Assembly (NCBI GenBank): GCA_964398055.1
Contig: CAYNLK010000023.1
Span: forward strand, 40,286 to 104,285
DNA: 64,000 nucleotides
Origin: CAYNLK01 sp964398055
GTDB taxonomy: Bacteria; Chloroflexota; Anaerolineae; 4572-78; J111
Direction of reading: 5' to 3'
This document shows, piece after piece, positions 15,229 to 24,227 of this stretch. Each line of letters starts with the position of its first letter. Positions within the stretch are counted from its first letter, which is position 1. A program made the translations under genes and the position numbers. The notes beneath the pieces were generated by a model. The model made no database searches. It saw only the letters and a program-made list of their open reading frames with translations, and was not told the origin of the DNA.

Positions 15229-16860
15229 TCAAGCCGGGTTACAGGGAATCGCTTCCCGGTGGGGCAGATAATGGTCAAGCTGGACCGGATAGTTGGCAAA
15301 AGAGACGGTATAAAATTGTTCAAATTCGTCCCGGATGGCGGCCTCGATTTGCCGGTCATAGTCAGGGGTTACGTAGAAGGTCCGGCCCGGCTTATCCTTT
15401 ACAATCTGGCCGTTCTGAGCCACAATTTCGCCATCTTTCAGCACGTAAGTTGGGTGCGAGAACATCTCTTTGGGGTCGCCGTTTTTGGGATAGATGGCAA
15501 TGTCGGCGTCCGCGCCCGGCCCCAGGTGGCCCTTGTGTTTCAGCCCCAGAATTTTGGCCGGCCCGGCCCGGGTGATAATGGCAATCTCGTAAAGAGTGTA
15601 TTCCCGGTCGATATCTTTGAGCGTGCTGTAGATTTTGGCCCGCTTGTGCAGCCCGTCCAGGATTTCGGCCCGGTAATCGCGACTCATCAGTAGCTTAATG
15701 ATATCGGGATAGGCGTGGAACGGCCCGCCATTGGGGTGGTCGGTGGTCAGATAGACTCGCCAGGGGTCGTTCATCAGCAGGGCAAACTCCAGGCCGATGG
15801 TCCACTGGACGGCGTTGACCGGATTCTTTTTGGTGTAGGTATAAGGCACAATGCCGGCCCCGCCCTCCATCTCCAAATCGACGTTGATCCACTTGTCGTT
15901 CGTAATCTGGTGCAGCCGGTACTGCCACGGCCCGTCGGCGGTCATAGTGGTGGCCGGCCCAAAAACGATCTGGCCCATATCGACGGTCACGTTGGGGTGG
16001 GCATTGACATAGTCGGCCAGGCCGGGCGCGCCGGAACGAAAATCGTTCTTATCCGTTTCGGCAAAGCCGTTGAACTGGATGTGGGTGATGTGGATCGGCA
16101 TATCGCCGACCGCTTCCATCGTTTGCCGGGTGATCTCGGCGTTGCCGGGATTGCCCAGGTTGTTGCAATGCACATGGATAGGGTGGGGGATACCCAACTC
16201 CTGCTGCACCTGGGCCAGGTTGACCAGAAACTGCCGGGGACTGACCGGGAAGGTATCGGCCGGGTCGTCCAGGCTGTGGACGTTCTTGCCCCATTTCCAG
16301 CGGTCCACTCCGGCCGGGTTGACCATTTTCATCACATAGGCGCCGCTGGCTTGCAGCAGCCAGGCCACGTAATCCTTCAGCTTGCCGAACTCACCTTCGT
16401 GGATGAACTTCATCACAAAGTAGTTGTTACCCATGATCACGTAGAAGCCCTTATCGACGATGGGGATGTCGTTCAACTCCTCGTGAACGTGGCGAGCTTC
16501 CAGCGGTGGGCCGGCCGCTTCCATCAGGGTAGTATAACCCAGCCCGGCAAAGTGGTAGCCGGTGGCAAAGGTGGAGGGCACGGTGTGGCCGACGCCGGAA
16601 CGAGTCACCGCTGTGCGGGGGATGACAATTTTGCGGTGGTCCTCGGGTCGCATTTTGCGCCCGGCATTGACTTTGGGCCCGGCTACGTGGGCATGGATTT
16701 CCACCCCGCCGGGCATCACAATCATACCGGCGGCATCGATGACCGGGCTATCCGGCGGTAGTTCGGCCACTATTTTGCCGTCGGCCACACAGATATCCCG
16801 GATCTCGCCGTTGATGCCATGCAACGGGTCATAAACTTCGCCGTTGATAATCCTGAGCAT
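15229..16860 (-). CDS. fmdA: Formylmethanofuran dehydrogenase subunit A, copy 1
   Basis: Amidohydrolase subunit (FmdA/FwdA/FhcA) that interconverts formylmethanofuran and formate plus methanofuran at a dinuclear zinc centre. The 543-residue protein has the expected ligands: HAH (His56, His58), a lysine in VMKMVNP at residue 178 that would carry the bridging carboxylate, His231 in HVHCNNLG, His260 in HITHIQF and the catalytic Asp374 in TTDHPNGG. It is followed upstream in transcription by fmdB copy 1 (16-bp gap) and fmdD. A second copy lies at 26040-27686. No defect is visible; both copies seem catalytically competent. Confidence 0.94.
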   Translation of the reverse strand: MLRIINGEVYDPLHGINGEIRDICVADGKIVAELPPDSPVIDAAGMIVMPGGVEIHAHVAGPKVNAGRKMRPEDHRKIVIPRTAVTRSGVGHTVPSTFATGYHFAGLGYTTLMEAAGPPLEARHVHEELNDIPIVDKGFYVIMGNNYFVMKFIHEGEFGKLKDYVAWLLQASGAYVMKMVNPAGVDRWKWGKNVHSLDDPADTFPVSPRQFLVNLAQVQQELGIPHPIHVHCNNLGNPGNAEITRQTMEAVGDMPIHITHIQFNGFAETDKNDFRSGAPGLADYVNAHPNVTVDMGQIVFGPATTMTADGPWQYRLHQITNDKWINVDLEMEGGAGIVPYTYTKKNPVNAVQWTIGLEFALLMNDPWRVYLTTDHPNGGPFHAYPDIIKLLMSRDYRAEILDGLHKRAKIYSTLKDIDREYTLYEIAIITRAGPAKILGLKHKGHLGPGADADIAIYPKNGDPKEMFSHPTYVLKDGEIVAQNGQIVKDKPGRTFYVTPDYDRQIEAAIRDEFEQFYTVSFANYPVQLDHYLPHREAIPCNPA

Positions 16861-16876
16861 GATTTTTCTCCCTGGC

Positions 16877-18196
16877 TTAATTTGCCACTAATTCCTTGAC
16901 CCGCGCCAGCATTCGCGTTAGCAGTTCCTCATCGGTGGGATAGCGTGAGGGCAAAACCTGGCGAGTCCGCAGCGGGATCCCATCCATCCGGTAGATCGTA
17001 CCCTCGGCGTGGACGCCGGTGGTAGCGGTGGTGAAGGCAACTTTGGCTGCTTTGGTGGTGGCGCTCTCGTGGGTGTCGATGGCGACCAGCGGAATCTGCT
17101 TGAGCCGGGCAATGGCTGTTCGTGGAAATACGGCTACCGGGTCTGAAGCCAAAACCAGGGCGGCGTCAGCCTCGCCCCGGCTGAGCAGGTCAACTGCGGT
17201 AAACTCGCCCGGGTTGAAGCGAGGATAGCCCCGGCTGAAATTCACCCCAAAGGGATAACCGGTCTGCCATGCCAACACCGCGTCGATGCCGGTGACGTTG
17301 CCGTGGCCGCGCATGGGTATCACCGAGAATTTGGTGTGCTGGTACAGCTCACGCACCAGAGTGAAGACGGCGGCCAGGTTCATATGCTTGCCCTTACTCT
17401 GGGTTAAGCCCTGGCCCACCAGAATGACCCCGTATTCACACGATTTCATGCGTTCGGCCAGATCTACCAATTGTTCCAGAGTGAGACCGGTGGCGGCAAT
17501 CACTTCGGCCTTAACCTTTTTGCCCTGGATCAGGGCGCGCAAAGCCCAGACGACCTCAAAATCCTGACCCGGCCTGACCTGGAGAAAGATGTCGACAGCC
17601 CGGGCCGTAGGCGTGGGCCGCACATCGACCAGCACCACCGTCCGGTCTTTGCGCCCGTTGGGCCGGAACAGCCCTTTGGGGGTAGAAGAGTAGCGGGTGA
17701 AGTGGCGTGGGTGGGACTCGGCCGGGTTGGCCCCCCAATAGATCAGCAAATCGGCTCGATTCTTAACCTCACCCAGGGAGCAAGTCGGCTCGCCGACGCC
17801 CTGCATGGCCATACCGGAGGGGCCGTGGCAAACCGAAGTGCAGCAGTCGATGGTGGCTTGCAACACGTCGGCCAGGGCGACCGCTTGCCGCTGGGCTTCG
17901 CAATAGGTACTGCTCAAGCCGTAGATCAGCGGGTAACGGGCTTGCACCAGCAGTTGGGCAGCCAGGTCAACCGCCTTGTCCAGGCTGGCCGGCTGGCCGT
18001 CGATCAAAGCGGCCGGCCGGTCGGTTTCCTCAGCGTGGCTCAGCAGCCAGGCTTTGCCCAGGGCGCAGGCTCGCTTAACACCGGTAACGCGACCCTCTTC
18101 AACTGTAACCGACAGGTCATCGCACACGCAGCCGCAAAAGGCGCAGACTACATCATCAATAACCGCAGTTGTTGGGGCTGTTGTTTCAATTGACAC
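16877..18196 (-). CDS. fmdB: Formylmethanofuran dehydrogenase subunit B, copy 1
   Basis: Molybdopterin-type catalytic subunit (FmdB/FwdB), 439 residues. The N-terminus has a Cys18-x2-Cys21-x3-Cys25 motif and Cys44 (RACALGKAW), the pattern that binds [4Fe-4S]. TSVCHGPSG carries Cys123 at the position of the Mo/W ligand of archaeal FwdB. GEVKNRADLLIYWGANPAESHPRH and RGHGNVTG are further family signatures. Bacterial Fhc hydrolases are reported to lack a working metal site, so retention here suggests real redox activity. GTG at 18194-18196 is chosen: GGAGGTGG lies 4-5 bp upstream and the start overlaps the fmdD stop by 11 bp. An in-frame ATG at 18214 would bury that ribosome site. Confidence 0.92.
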   Translation of the reverse strand: MSIETTAPTTAVIDDVVCAFCGCVCDDLSVTVEEGRVTGVKRACALGKAWLLSHAEETDRPAALIDGQPASLDKAVDLAAQLLVQARYPLIYGLSSTYCEAQRQAVALADVLQATIDCCTSVCHGPSGMAMQGVGEPTCSLGEVKNRADLLIYWGANPAESHPRHFTRYSSTPKGLFRPNGRKDRTVVLVDVRPTPTARAVDIFLQVRPGQDFEVVWALRALIQGKKVKAEVIAATGLTLEQLVDLAERMKSCEYGVILVGQGLTQSKGKHMNLAAVFTLVRELYQHTKFSVIPMRGHGNVTGIDAVLAWQTGYPFGVNFSRGYPRFNPGEFTAVDLLSRGEADAALVLASDPVAVFPRTAIARLKQIPLVAIDTHESATTKAAKVAFTTATTGVHAEGTIYRMDGIPLRTRQVLPSRYPTDEELLTRMLARVKELVAN

Positions 18197-18524
18197 GTTC
18201 CACCTCCACTTCAAAACCTTTGGAGTCAGGCATCCCTGAACCGTGAGTTTCCTGATCCATAAGCTGGCTGGACAACGGCCCGTAGGCTAGAAAAGCCAGT
18301 CCTGCGGGTACATTCGCGCTGCGGCAGGTAAGAATTGCCTCCCCACCGGCAGCCTTAAGGCGCACCGGGTCGCCATCTTGCAGACCTAACCGGCCCATAT
18401 CCTCACCGTTCATCTCCAGCGTAGAGACGGCGGTTTGATAGTCGGCCGACTCTTTGCCGATGCTTACGCCGGCGCCCTGTTTCAGGCTACGGGCGGTGAT
18501 GAGAATTAGTCTGGCGTTATTCAT
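18186..18524 (-). CDS. fmdD: Formylmethanofuran dehydrogenase subunit D, copy 1
   Basis: 112-residue molybdopterin dinucleotide-binding (MopB C-terminal, FwdD-like) subunit. It has the beta-barrel pattern of the family: LILITARSLKQGAGVSIGK at the start, ALEMN-type strand STLEMNGEDMGRLGLQDGDPVRLKA and the glycine-rich AYGPLSSQLMD. In archaeal Fwd this subunit completes the pterin site of FwdB. Its start overlaps the stop of the FolK-MptA fusion (ATGA) and its stop overlaps the fmdB start, so the three are translationally coupled. Proteobacterial Fhc complexes have no such subunit, which makes its presence informative. The second copy is at 29464-29817. Confidence 0.9.
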   Translation of the reverse strand: MNNARLILITARSLKQGAGVSIGKESADYQTAVSTLEMNGEDMGRLGLQDGDPVRLKAAGGEAILTCRSANVPAGLAFLAYGPLSSQLMDQETHGSGMPDSKGFEVEVERVN

Positions 18525-20014
18525 GCCATACTCCTTTCCAAAACGTTGTCAAGTTGGCTTTGCACCCAGGAGTCTAAAGTGGTGTGGGGGGTAACATAAC
18601 TCCTGGACGTAAGCTCGTGGCGTAGCTCGCCTAGGGTGCCGGCCCGCTCGGCATACACGTCGTGCTTATGAATTGTTTCCATATTGCGCTGGCGGGCCAG
18701 CACAAACGTATCGTCAGGGAGTTGCGGATAAAGCTCGATCAGGCCGGAGATGATCTCCCGCACCGCATCCTCCACAAAGCGGGGATGGCGGTGAGCCTTG
18801 GCCACCACAAATAGTTCGTCGGGCCGCTTGAGCAGGTCGTAGTTCTCGCTGCTCATCGCCCCTTCGACAATATGGACCAAGTCCTGGGCCCGAATCGATT
18901 CGTGAGCGCCCACAATTAATGTACCCCGCCCGCGCTGGTTATGGGTCGCGCCCGGCACGATTTCAAGGATCCGTTTGGCATCCGCCTCGCTAAAACCGGC
19001 CTCAATCAATCGTTCACGGCTGTAGCTGGCGATCATATCCTGGGCGCAAGGACAGGCCATCATCCCTTCGGCTTCAACCCCAACCAGGTGGACCACTCGA
19101 TTTTTGATGGCGGCGGCAATCCCGATGAGGGTGTAGATCTCCTGGGTCGGTTTACCCGAAACCGGGGCGTAACGGCCCTGGGGAAATTGGGCCCGGATAT
19201 ACACATCGGAGCGGATGGCCCGCTGGTGGCGCAGAAGTTCCTGGGCCAGTCGTTCGGCCAGGGTCTCCAGGGTGGTCACCCGTTCCTGACTGATATCGTC
19301 AATCATCTCTTCAACAGTGTCGCTGAAGCGAGACATGTGGGCGCCCTTCTGTTCAGGTCCCAACTCCACGTACATATCCATTTCCGCGTAAAACAGGTCA
19401 TCCCTCTCTTGGCCGCTGATGCGGACAATCCGCTTGATCCCACTGACTCCGACCCGGGTCAGGCTCAGGTGCGTGAACGGGACCTCTTCTTGCACATCAC
19501 GATCAAATTGAACGGTCAGTTTTTGCATCGCTTTTAGCACTTTGCCTTGACCACCCTCCCCCAGCTCCTTGAGCAACGTGGCCACGGTTTCCTCCTCTCC
19601 CGGTAAGATTAGATCAGGGGCAATTTCGGCGAAGGGGGTCAGCACAAAGGCTCGCTCGGGAATGCGGGGATGGGGAATGGTTAATTCAGGGGTGTCAAGT
19701 TGCAGGTCGCCATAGACCAAAATATCCAGATCAATTGGACGCGGCCCGTACCGAATAGTTCGTTCACGGCCCATGCGCCGCTCAATAGATTTGAGAAAGC
19801 GCAGCAGATCGTGGGGCGCTAGCTCAGTTTCACCCTCAAGAACCATATTATAAAACGATGGCTGGTCGGTAACGTAGGCCGGTTCGGTTTCGTACACCGC
19901 GGATATCTGTTCGATCCGCACGTTCTGGCGTAACTGACTGATAGCATCAATCAAGTTATCCCGCCGGTCGCCCAAGTTACTTCCCAAAGCAATATAGACA
20001 GTTTTGCTTTTCAT
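18521..20014 (-). CDS. FolK-MptA/FolE2 fusion: HPPK and GTP cyclohydrolase IB-type domain
   Basis: 497-residue bifunctional protein. Residues ~1-160 are 6-hydroxymethyl-dihydropterin pyrophosphokinase (ALGSNLGDRRDNL, YETEPAYVTDQPSFYNMV, RYGPRPIDLDILVYGD, IPHPRIPERAFVLTPFAEIAP). Residues ~165-490 match the FolE2/MptA GTP cyclohydrolase family (VGVSGIKRIVRI, DMYVELGPEQKGAHMSRFSD, GMMACPCAQDMI with the catalytic/metal cysteines, GATHNQRGRGTLIVG, AHRHPRFVEDAVREI). MptA opens GTP for methanopterin synthesis; FolE2 does so for folate. The fusion thus joins the first and a later pterin step. It lies in the fmd operon, ATGA-coupled to fmdD. Substrate form (MptA or FolE2 product) cannot be decided by eye. 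Confidence 0.9.
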   Translation of the reverse strand: MKSKTVYIALGSNLGDRRDNLIDAISQLRQNVRIEQISAVYETEPAYVTDQPSFYNMVLEGETELAPHDLLRFLKSIERRMGRERTIRYGPRPIDLDILVYGDLQLDTPELTIPHPRIPERAFVLTPFAEIAPDLILPGEEETVATLLKELGEGGQGKVLKAMQKLTVQFDRDVQEEVPFTHLSLTRVGVSGIKRIVRISGQERDDLFYAEMDMYVELGPEQKGAHMSRFSDTVEEMIDDISQERVTTLETLAERLAQELLRHQRAIRSDVYIRAQFPQGRYAPVSGKPTQEIYTLIGIAAAIKNRVVHLVGVEAEGMMACPCAQDMIASYSRERLIEAGFSEADAKRILEIVPGATHNQRGRGTLIVGAHESIRAQDLVHIVEGAMSSENYDLLKRPDELFVVAKAHRHPRFVEDAVREIISGLIELYPQLPDDTFVLARQRNMETIHKHDVYAERAGTLGELRHELTSRSYVTPHTTLDSWVQSQLDNVLERSMA

Positions 20015-20046
20015 ACAATAACCTCAATCTTCTCAATCCGGCCGCG

Positions 20047-21189
20047 CTACCGGACGGTCAGAATTTCTTGAGCCAGCTTCTCGCAGGCTACCGGCCCGGT
20101 CAGCAAGATACTCTTGAAGCCAGCGCAGACAAATAGATTACGATAATCCGCCACGGCGCCTACGAACGGCTCCTGACTGGGGGTAAAAGAAACCGGGGCG
20201 ATCCAACTGCGCTGCAGCGGTACATTGGCCAGGGCCGGGACAAGTTGAGCCGCCCCGGCCTGAATTTGCTCGACTGCCTCGGGCTGTAACGACAGTTGAT
20301 GGGCTGGCAAGGCCCGGCTAAGCTGCCCTAACAGCACCCGACCATCGCGCAACTGCACCAGCGAGGTATCTTCGACCGCTGTATCATCGCGCCACTCTTC
20401 CCAGCTTCCACCGGCCGCCAGCGAGGTCGCCACCCACCGTTCTAGACCGCTATAACCATCGGGGCGGGCCACCATCAGCATGCAGTTCAGCAAGGGCGGC
20501 AGCGGCGCCGTAGCAACGGCCTGGGCGTGCAAATGGTAAACCGGCAAGTTGGCGCCGACCAACGCCGCCAACTGGCGAGTCCAGGCGCCCGCAGCCAGCA
20601 CTACCTGCCCGGCGGGAATGCGCTCGCGGTCAGTTTCCACCGCAGTCAGCCGATCATCCGCCACCACAAAATCACGGACCGGCGTAAACTCACGCACGGT
20701 TGCCCCCAGCCGTTGGGCTGCGGCGGCGTAGGCCTGGGTCAGGGCAGCGCCATCCAGGTGATCCTGCTCGGCAAAGAGCGCGCCGATCATTTGGGCGGGA
20801 TCGAGGGCCGGTTCAAGCTCAGCGATCTCGGCCAGGTCAACCATTCTGGCCGGTAAACCCGCCTGCTGCAACCGCTCCGCCTGATGGCGCAGTTTGACAA
20901 AGATGGCTTCGTTGGGGGCCAGCGTCAGCGACGGCAAACGGCGATAATTCAGGTCGGCCTTCAGCTCGGCGGCCAGTTGGGGCAGCCGCCGGAAACCCTC
21001 GACTGCCTGGGCAATCTCCACCTCGGCGGCCATCCCAATCCACAGCGCCATCCCCATGGTGGCCCCGGAGGCTTCACCGCCCAGCCGGCCTTTTTCCAGC
21101 AGGAGCACACCGGCTCCGGCCCTGGCCAGTTCGTAGGTCAGGGCCGTCCCGGCCAGCCCACCCCCTATTACAATCACATCCGGTTTCAC
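20047..21189 (-). CDS. FAD-dependent oxidoreductase, DAO/glycine oxidase-like
   Basis: 380-residue flavoprotein with an N-terminal dinucleotide fold (DVIVIGGGLAGTALTYELARAGAGVLLLEKG), GGEASGATMGMALW, and C-terminal motifs of D-amino-acid oxidase-like enzymes (LLGQLSRAL, FVGAVADYRNLFVCAGFKSILLTGP). It would oxidise a C-N or C-C bond of an amine or amino-acid-like substrate with FAD. The start is GTG at 21187-21189 with GGAAGGAG upstream; this GTG shares one base with the stop of the CitG-like gene, so translation is coupled. Its place between pterin and C1 genes suggests either methylated amine oxidation delivering formaldehyde or a cofactor biosynthetic step. Neither is shown by sequence. Confidence 0.82.
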   Translation of the reverse strand: MKPDVIVIGGGLAGTALTYELARAGAGVLLLEKGRLGGEASGATMGMALWIGMAAEVEIAQAVEGFRRLPQLAAELKADLNYRRLPSLTLAPNEAIFVKLRHQAERLQQAGLPARMVDLAEIAELEPALDPAQMIGALFAEQDHLDGAALTQAYAAAAQRLGATVREFTPVRDFVVADDRLTAVETDRERIPAGQVVLAAGAWTRQLAALVGANLPVYHLHAQAVATAPLPPLLNCMLMVARPDGYSGLERWVATSLAAGGSWEEWRDDTAVEDTSLVQLRDGRVLLGQLSRALPAHQLSLQPEAVEQIQAGAAQLVPALANVPLQRSWIAPVSFTPSQEPFVGAVADYRNLFVCAGFKSILLTGPVACEKLAQEILTVR

Positions 21190-22061
21190 TACAACACTCC
21201 TTCCAACAAAGCCACAAACAGGGCGGCAGCGACCAGATCGGCGGTGGTGCCCGGATTGAGGCAATTATCAACCTCTGCGCGCAGGTAACTATCCAGCGCT
21301 GCAATAGCCGCCCGCCCTTCAGCGGAAGAAACACCACCGGCTGCCACCACCCGGACCGCCTGGGCAGAAACAGCCTGGGCCGCAGCCTGACCTCGCTTGC
21401 GGACAATCAAGGTATCGGGCACGGCGGCCAGTAGCTCAAGATAACATTGCACCACCGCCTGGCCGGTACTGACGTCCTGAGCCAGCGTTCGTTGCAGCGC
21501 CGGCAAACCCTGCTCAAAGACGATGGCATAATCGCTCAAATATTCGGCTGCAATACTATCGCGGCCAACTGCGCCGGCCATGGCCTGGCGTAACGTCACG
21601 GTTGGTTCAGCCCGGACATCATGTTCAACAGCCTGCTCCAGTCCGCCTGCCGCGGCCAAATTAATGGCGGCGTAGGCCGCCCGGGCGTCGGCCACGGTCA
21701 ACGCCCGCAGCACAGTTTTGAGACTCGCCCGCAAACTCTCGCCACCCAGCAACGCAGCCCGGGCCAACGGCGCGAACAGTAACACGATGCCCAGGTTGGT
21801 ATTGGTCTGCGTCCACTGGCGGGTGGCGGTTATCGCCGCCTGGATGGTTGCGCCCACATCGCGGCTGCCGGCCCCGGCCATTGCCGGGCCAATCGCCGCC
21901 GCGCTGCGCAGAAAATCCTCGTAACACATATCGGCGAAAGCGTGGGTCGGCGTAACATTGCCCGGCTTTTCGGCGCTGACTTCCAATAGGCAGGCCAATT
22001 GGGCCGCGGTCGCCACAAAGTCAGGCGTCCAACGGACCGGCCAACTCGACCCGACGCTCAT
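21189..22061 (-). CDS. Triphosphoribosyl-dephospho-CoA synthase-like protein
   Basis: 290-residue CitG/MdcB-family protein (COG1767). The family signature EKPGNVTPTHAF is near residue 35, TNTNLGIVLLFAPLARA near residue 90 and SAEGRAAIAALDSYLR and NPGTTADLVAAALFVALL at the end. True CitG makes the citrate lyase prosthetic-group precursor from ATP and dephospho-CoA. No citrate or malonate lyase genes are here, and homologues are regular members of bacterial H4MPT clusters, so a ribosyl-phosphate transfer in methanopterin synthesis is more likely. The start is uncertain: ATG at 22061 overlaps the ligase gene by 41 bp, and an ATG at 22130 is in frame. Confidence 0.82.
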   Translation of the reverse strand: MSVGSSWPVRWTPDFVATAAQLACLLEVSAEKPGNVTPTHAFADMCYEDFLRSAAAIGPAMAGAGSRDVGATIQAAITATRQWTQTNTNLGIVLLFAPLARAALLGGESLRASLKTVLRALTVADARAAYAAINLAAAGGLEQAVEHDVRAEPTVTLRQAMAGAVGRDSIAAEYLSDYAIVFEQGLPALQRTLAQDVSTGQAVVQCYLELLAAVPDTLIVRKRGQAAAQAVSAQAVRVVAAGGVSSAEGRAAIAALDSYLRAEVDNCLNPGTTADLVAAALFVALLEGVL

Positions 22062-22947
22062 TTCTGGAGCGTGACTGGCTAAACTCAGCTTCAAGATAGG
22101 CGACCAACTCTTCCGCAATATTGACTTCACTAACCGATTGCAGCCCCTCCCAACCGGGTACGCTGTTCACTTCCAGCAGGTAATCCTGCCCATTTTTAGC
22201 CGGCAACAAGTCGACCCCGGCATAATCGGCGCCCACCACTGCCGCAGCGCGCAGGCATAGCTCGGTCTGCGCCGGGGTCAGGTGGGCTGACCGGACCCGG
22301 GCGCCGCGGGAGAAATTGGTCCGCCAGCTATCCGAAACCCGCTCGGCCGCGGCTACCAACCGGCCGCCGATGACGAAGGCCCGGATATCGTAGCCGTGGT
22401 GGGGAATCGTCTCTTGCAAGTAGTAGACGGCTCGCTCGATATCCAAGGCTTTGAAAAGCCGGTAGGCCAGCTCTTCATCCTCCACCCGGACCAGGCCGCG
22501 GCCCATCGAACCGAACAGCGGTTTCACGACCACATCGCCGCCGAGGGCGGCAAAGGCCTGCATAGCCTCATTGCTCTCCTCGCACACAATCGTGCGCGGG
22601 GTCGGCAGCCCGGCCTGCTCCAGCAACCCCGACGTATACAACTTATCCACAGTCAACTCGATCACCCGCGGCCGGTTGATCACCCGCACTGCCCGGCCTT
22701 CGAGCAAATGGAGGGCGTCCATGCGAAAGATGATCTGTTCCAGGGAGCCGCGGGGGATAAAACGCACGAGGACGAAGTCGAAGCTGTCGAGGTCAGCCTT
22801 GAGGCTGCTCAAAAAAGGCCGCAGTCCAATCCTGGCCAGCATCCGGCTGATGGGCAGTAAGGTACAGCTATGGCCGCGGGCCATCAACGCTTGCTGCAAT
22901 TGGGCGGCGTGCCAGCCCGGTTTGGAACCCAAAACAGCTACGTTCAA
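22021..22947 (-). CDS. mptN: RimK/MptN-like ATP-grasp ligase
   Basis: 308-residue ATP-grasp enzyme resembling MptN, which adds glutamate to tetrahydromethanopterin to give tetrahydrosarcinapterin-type side chains. Features: N-terminal VAVLGSKPGWHAAQLQQAL, PRVIELTVDKLYTSGLLEQAGLPTPRT, the ATP loop VVKPLFGSMGRGLVRVED, YDIRAFVIGGRLVAA and metal-binding LLEVNSVPGWEGLQ. RimK (ribosomal S6 modification) has the same fold, but placement between mch and the CitG-like gene favours a cofactor role. It starts at TTG (22945-22947) with GGAG at 7-bp spacing; no ATG is available nearby. Confidence 0.8.
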   Translation of the reverse strand: MNVAVLGSKPGWHAAQLQQALMARGHSCTLLPISRMLARIGLRPFLSSLKADLDSFDFVLVRFIPRGSLEQIIFRMDALHLLEGRAVRVINRPRVIELTVDKLYTSGLLEQAGLPTPRTIVCEESNEAMQAFAALGGDVVVKPLFGSMGRGLVRVEDEELAYRLFKALDIERAVYYLQETIPHHGYDIRAFVIGGRLVAAAERVSDSWRTNFSRGARVRSAHLTPAQTELCLRAAAVVGADYAGVDLLPAKNGQDYLLEVNSVPGWEGLQSVSEVNIAEELVAYLEAEFSQSRSRNERRVELAGPLDA

Positions 22948-23020
22948 AGCGGTACTCCGGCCAGGGCGACTCGTGGAAGAAAATCGAAAGTGAGGTCGAG
23001 CTGGGTGGTTGGCACAGGCA

Positions 23021-23977
23021 TCATTCCAGGAACGACTTCTGCAAGACTTCGCCGTTCACCTGCCCGGCGTGGAAGGTGCGGCCGCTGACTACGTTGGTCA
23101 CATAAATCTCGGCCGGGCTGAACAGCAGCGGGTCAACCTGATAGAAGTCGAATTTGTAGCCTTTGAATGTATCGTAAAAGGGCGCGCCGTAATCGCGGGA
23201 GGTTGAGGCCGGCACGCGCGGCACCACCTCCTCCAGCTCCTGATCATCGGCCCGGACGGTGTAATAGACCTGACCGCCGTACAGGATAGCGTCGTTGGTG
23301 CGGCCGATGGCCCGGATATCGCTTTTGGCGACCGGCGGCAAAGGACAGGTGCCAAAGCCGTTCAAAATCTTGTCGAGGTCAAAGCCTAATTCGTGGAGTT
23401 TGTGCAGGCCGGTTTCAACTACCCGCGCCGCCACCTGAACGCCGCCCACCGCGCAGGCCGTGGGGGCGACCAATAACGTGAGCCGGTCGGCGGCCACGCC
23501 GGCCCGCTCGGCGATGTAGTCGGCCACTTCAGGCGTTGGGATCGTCGCGGTTTCCAGGCAGAGAACGGCCTGGGTGGCCGGGTCGGTATAGCCCAGCTCA
23601 TCGTACAGTTTTTCCTCGGCGCGGATCAAGGCCCGAGCCGGACCGCTGCCCATAGCAAAGTAATCGCCCTTGCTCACCGACCAGCCGGCGTATTGGGCGG
23701 CCATGCAGGCCAGCTTGGGTTGGTCGGTGTACACTTTCAGGGCGGGCAGCCACCAGTCGCTCAGGAAGACCAGGTGGGTGAAAGCAACGCTACCCAGGCC
23801 GCCCATACCAATCTCGGCAAAGATGCGACCGGCTTCTAAGCCACCCGGCGCCTCGATGCCGCAGTCGATGAGCCGGGTTCCGTTCGACAGCACCCGCACG
23901 GCTACGCCCAGAGCTTCGGCCTCGGCTACCAGCACCTCAACGCGGGCTAAGGCTCGTTCATTGAGTGATAAGGCCAT
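23021..23977 (-). CDS. mch: Methenyltetrahydromethanopterin cyclohydrolase
   Basis: Interconverts 5,10-methenyl-H4MPT and N5-formyl-H4MPT, the third step of formaldehyde oxidation. The 318-residue product is of normal length (~320) and shows the family segments NGTRLIDCGIEAPGGLEAGR, MGGLGSVAFTH, CMAAQYAGWSVSKGDYFAMGSGPAR, VAPTACAVGGVQVAARVVETGLHKL, GFGTCPLPPVAKSDI, GRTNDAILYGG and PASTSRDYGAPFYD. ATG at 23975-23977 is chosen for AGGAG 8 bp upstream; an earlier ATG (23995) overlaps that site. It appears to be first in the run mch, mptN-like, citG-like, oxidoreductase, folK-mptA, fmdDBA. Confidence 0.96.
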   Translation of the reverse strand: MALSLNERALARVEVLVAEAEALGVAVRVLSNGTRLIDCGIEAPGGLEAGRIFAEIGMGGLGSVAFTHLVFLSDWWLPALKVYTDQPKLACMAAQYAGWSVSKGDYFAMGSGPARALIRAEEKLYDELGYTDPATQAVLCLETATIPTPEVADYIAERAGVAADRLTLLVAPTACAVGGVQVAARVVETGLHKLHELGFDLDKILNGFGTCPLPPVAKSDIRAIGRTNDAILYGGQVYYTVRADDQELEEVVPRVPASTSRDYGAPFYDTFKGYKFDFYQVDPLLFSPAEIYVTNVVSGRTFHAGQVNGEVLQKSFLE

Positions 23978-24065
23978 AGTTTGGTCTCCTGGCATAATTG
24001 TGAATAGTTACGACTTGCGTTTGGTTGTAAATAGACATTTTGGAAATAAGCACAATCACTATACC

Positions 24066-24218
24066 ATGTCATTTCGAGGCCGCAGGCCGAGAAATCCCTG
24101 AAAGCCAACACCTAAAAAGGTGGTTGCTGGTTGAAATCTATCTTTTGCCGGTTAAAACTCGGGCAAAAGAGTCGCTTCAGGGATTTCTCACTTCGCTACG
24201 CTCCGTTCGAAATGACAT
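24066..24218. repeat. Dispersed inverted repeat family C, copy 1
   Basis: Outer arms ATGTCATTTCGA and TCGAAATGACAT with inner arms AGAAATCCCTGAA / TTCAGGGATTTCT. The same double palindrome occurs at 27718-27799 with a shorter centre. This copy lies just downstream of fmdC on the minus strand, before mch. Confidence 0.75.
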
Positions 24219-24227
24219 GCCTGCTCG

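Noticed and set aside
15715..16761. Long plus-strand frame opposite fmdA copy 1 (and similar long antisense frames at 32458-33858, 45913-47136, 51472-52629)
   Set aside because: They mirror well-supported genes on the other strand, have low-complexity His/Gly/Val-rich products and no ribosome sites; a by-product of GC-rich codons.
21189..22061. Citrate or malonate lyase prosthetic-group synthesis
   Set aside because: No lyase subunits or CitX/MdcG homologues near; the same family member is routine in H4MPT clusters.
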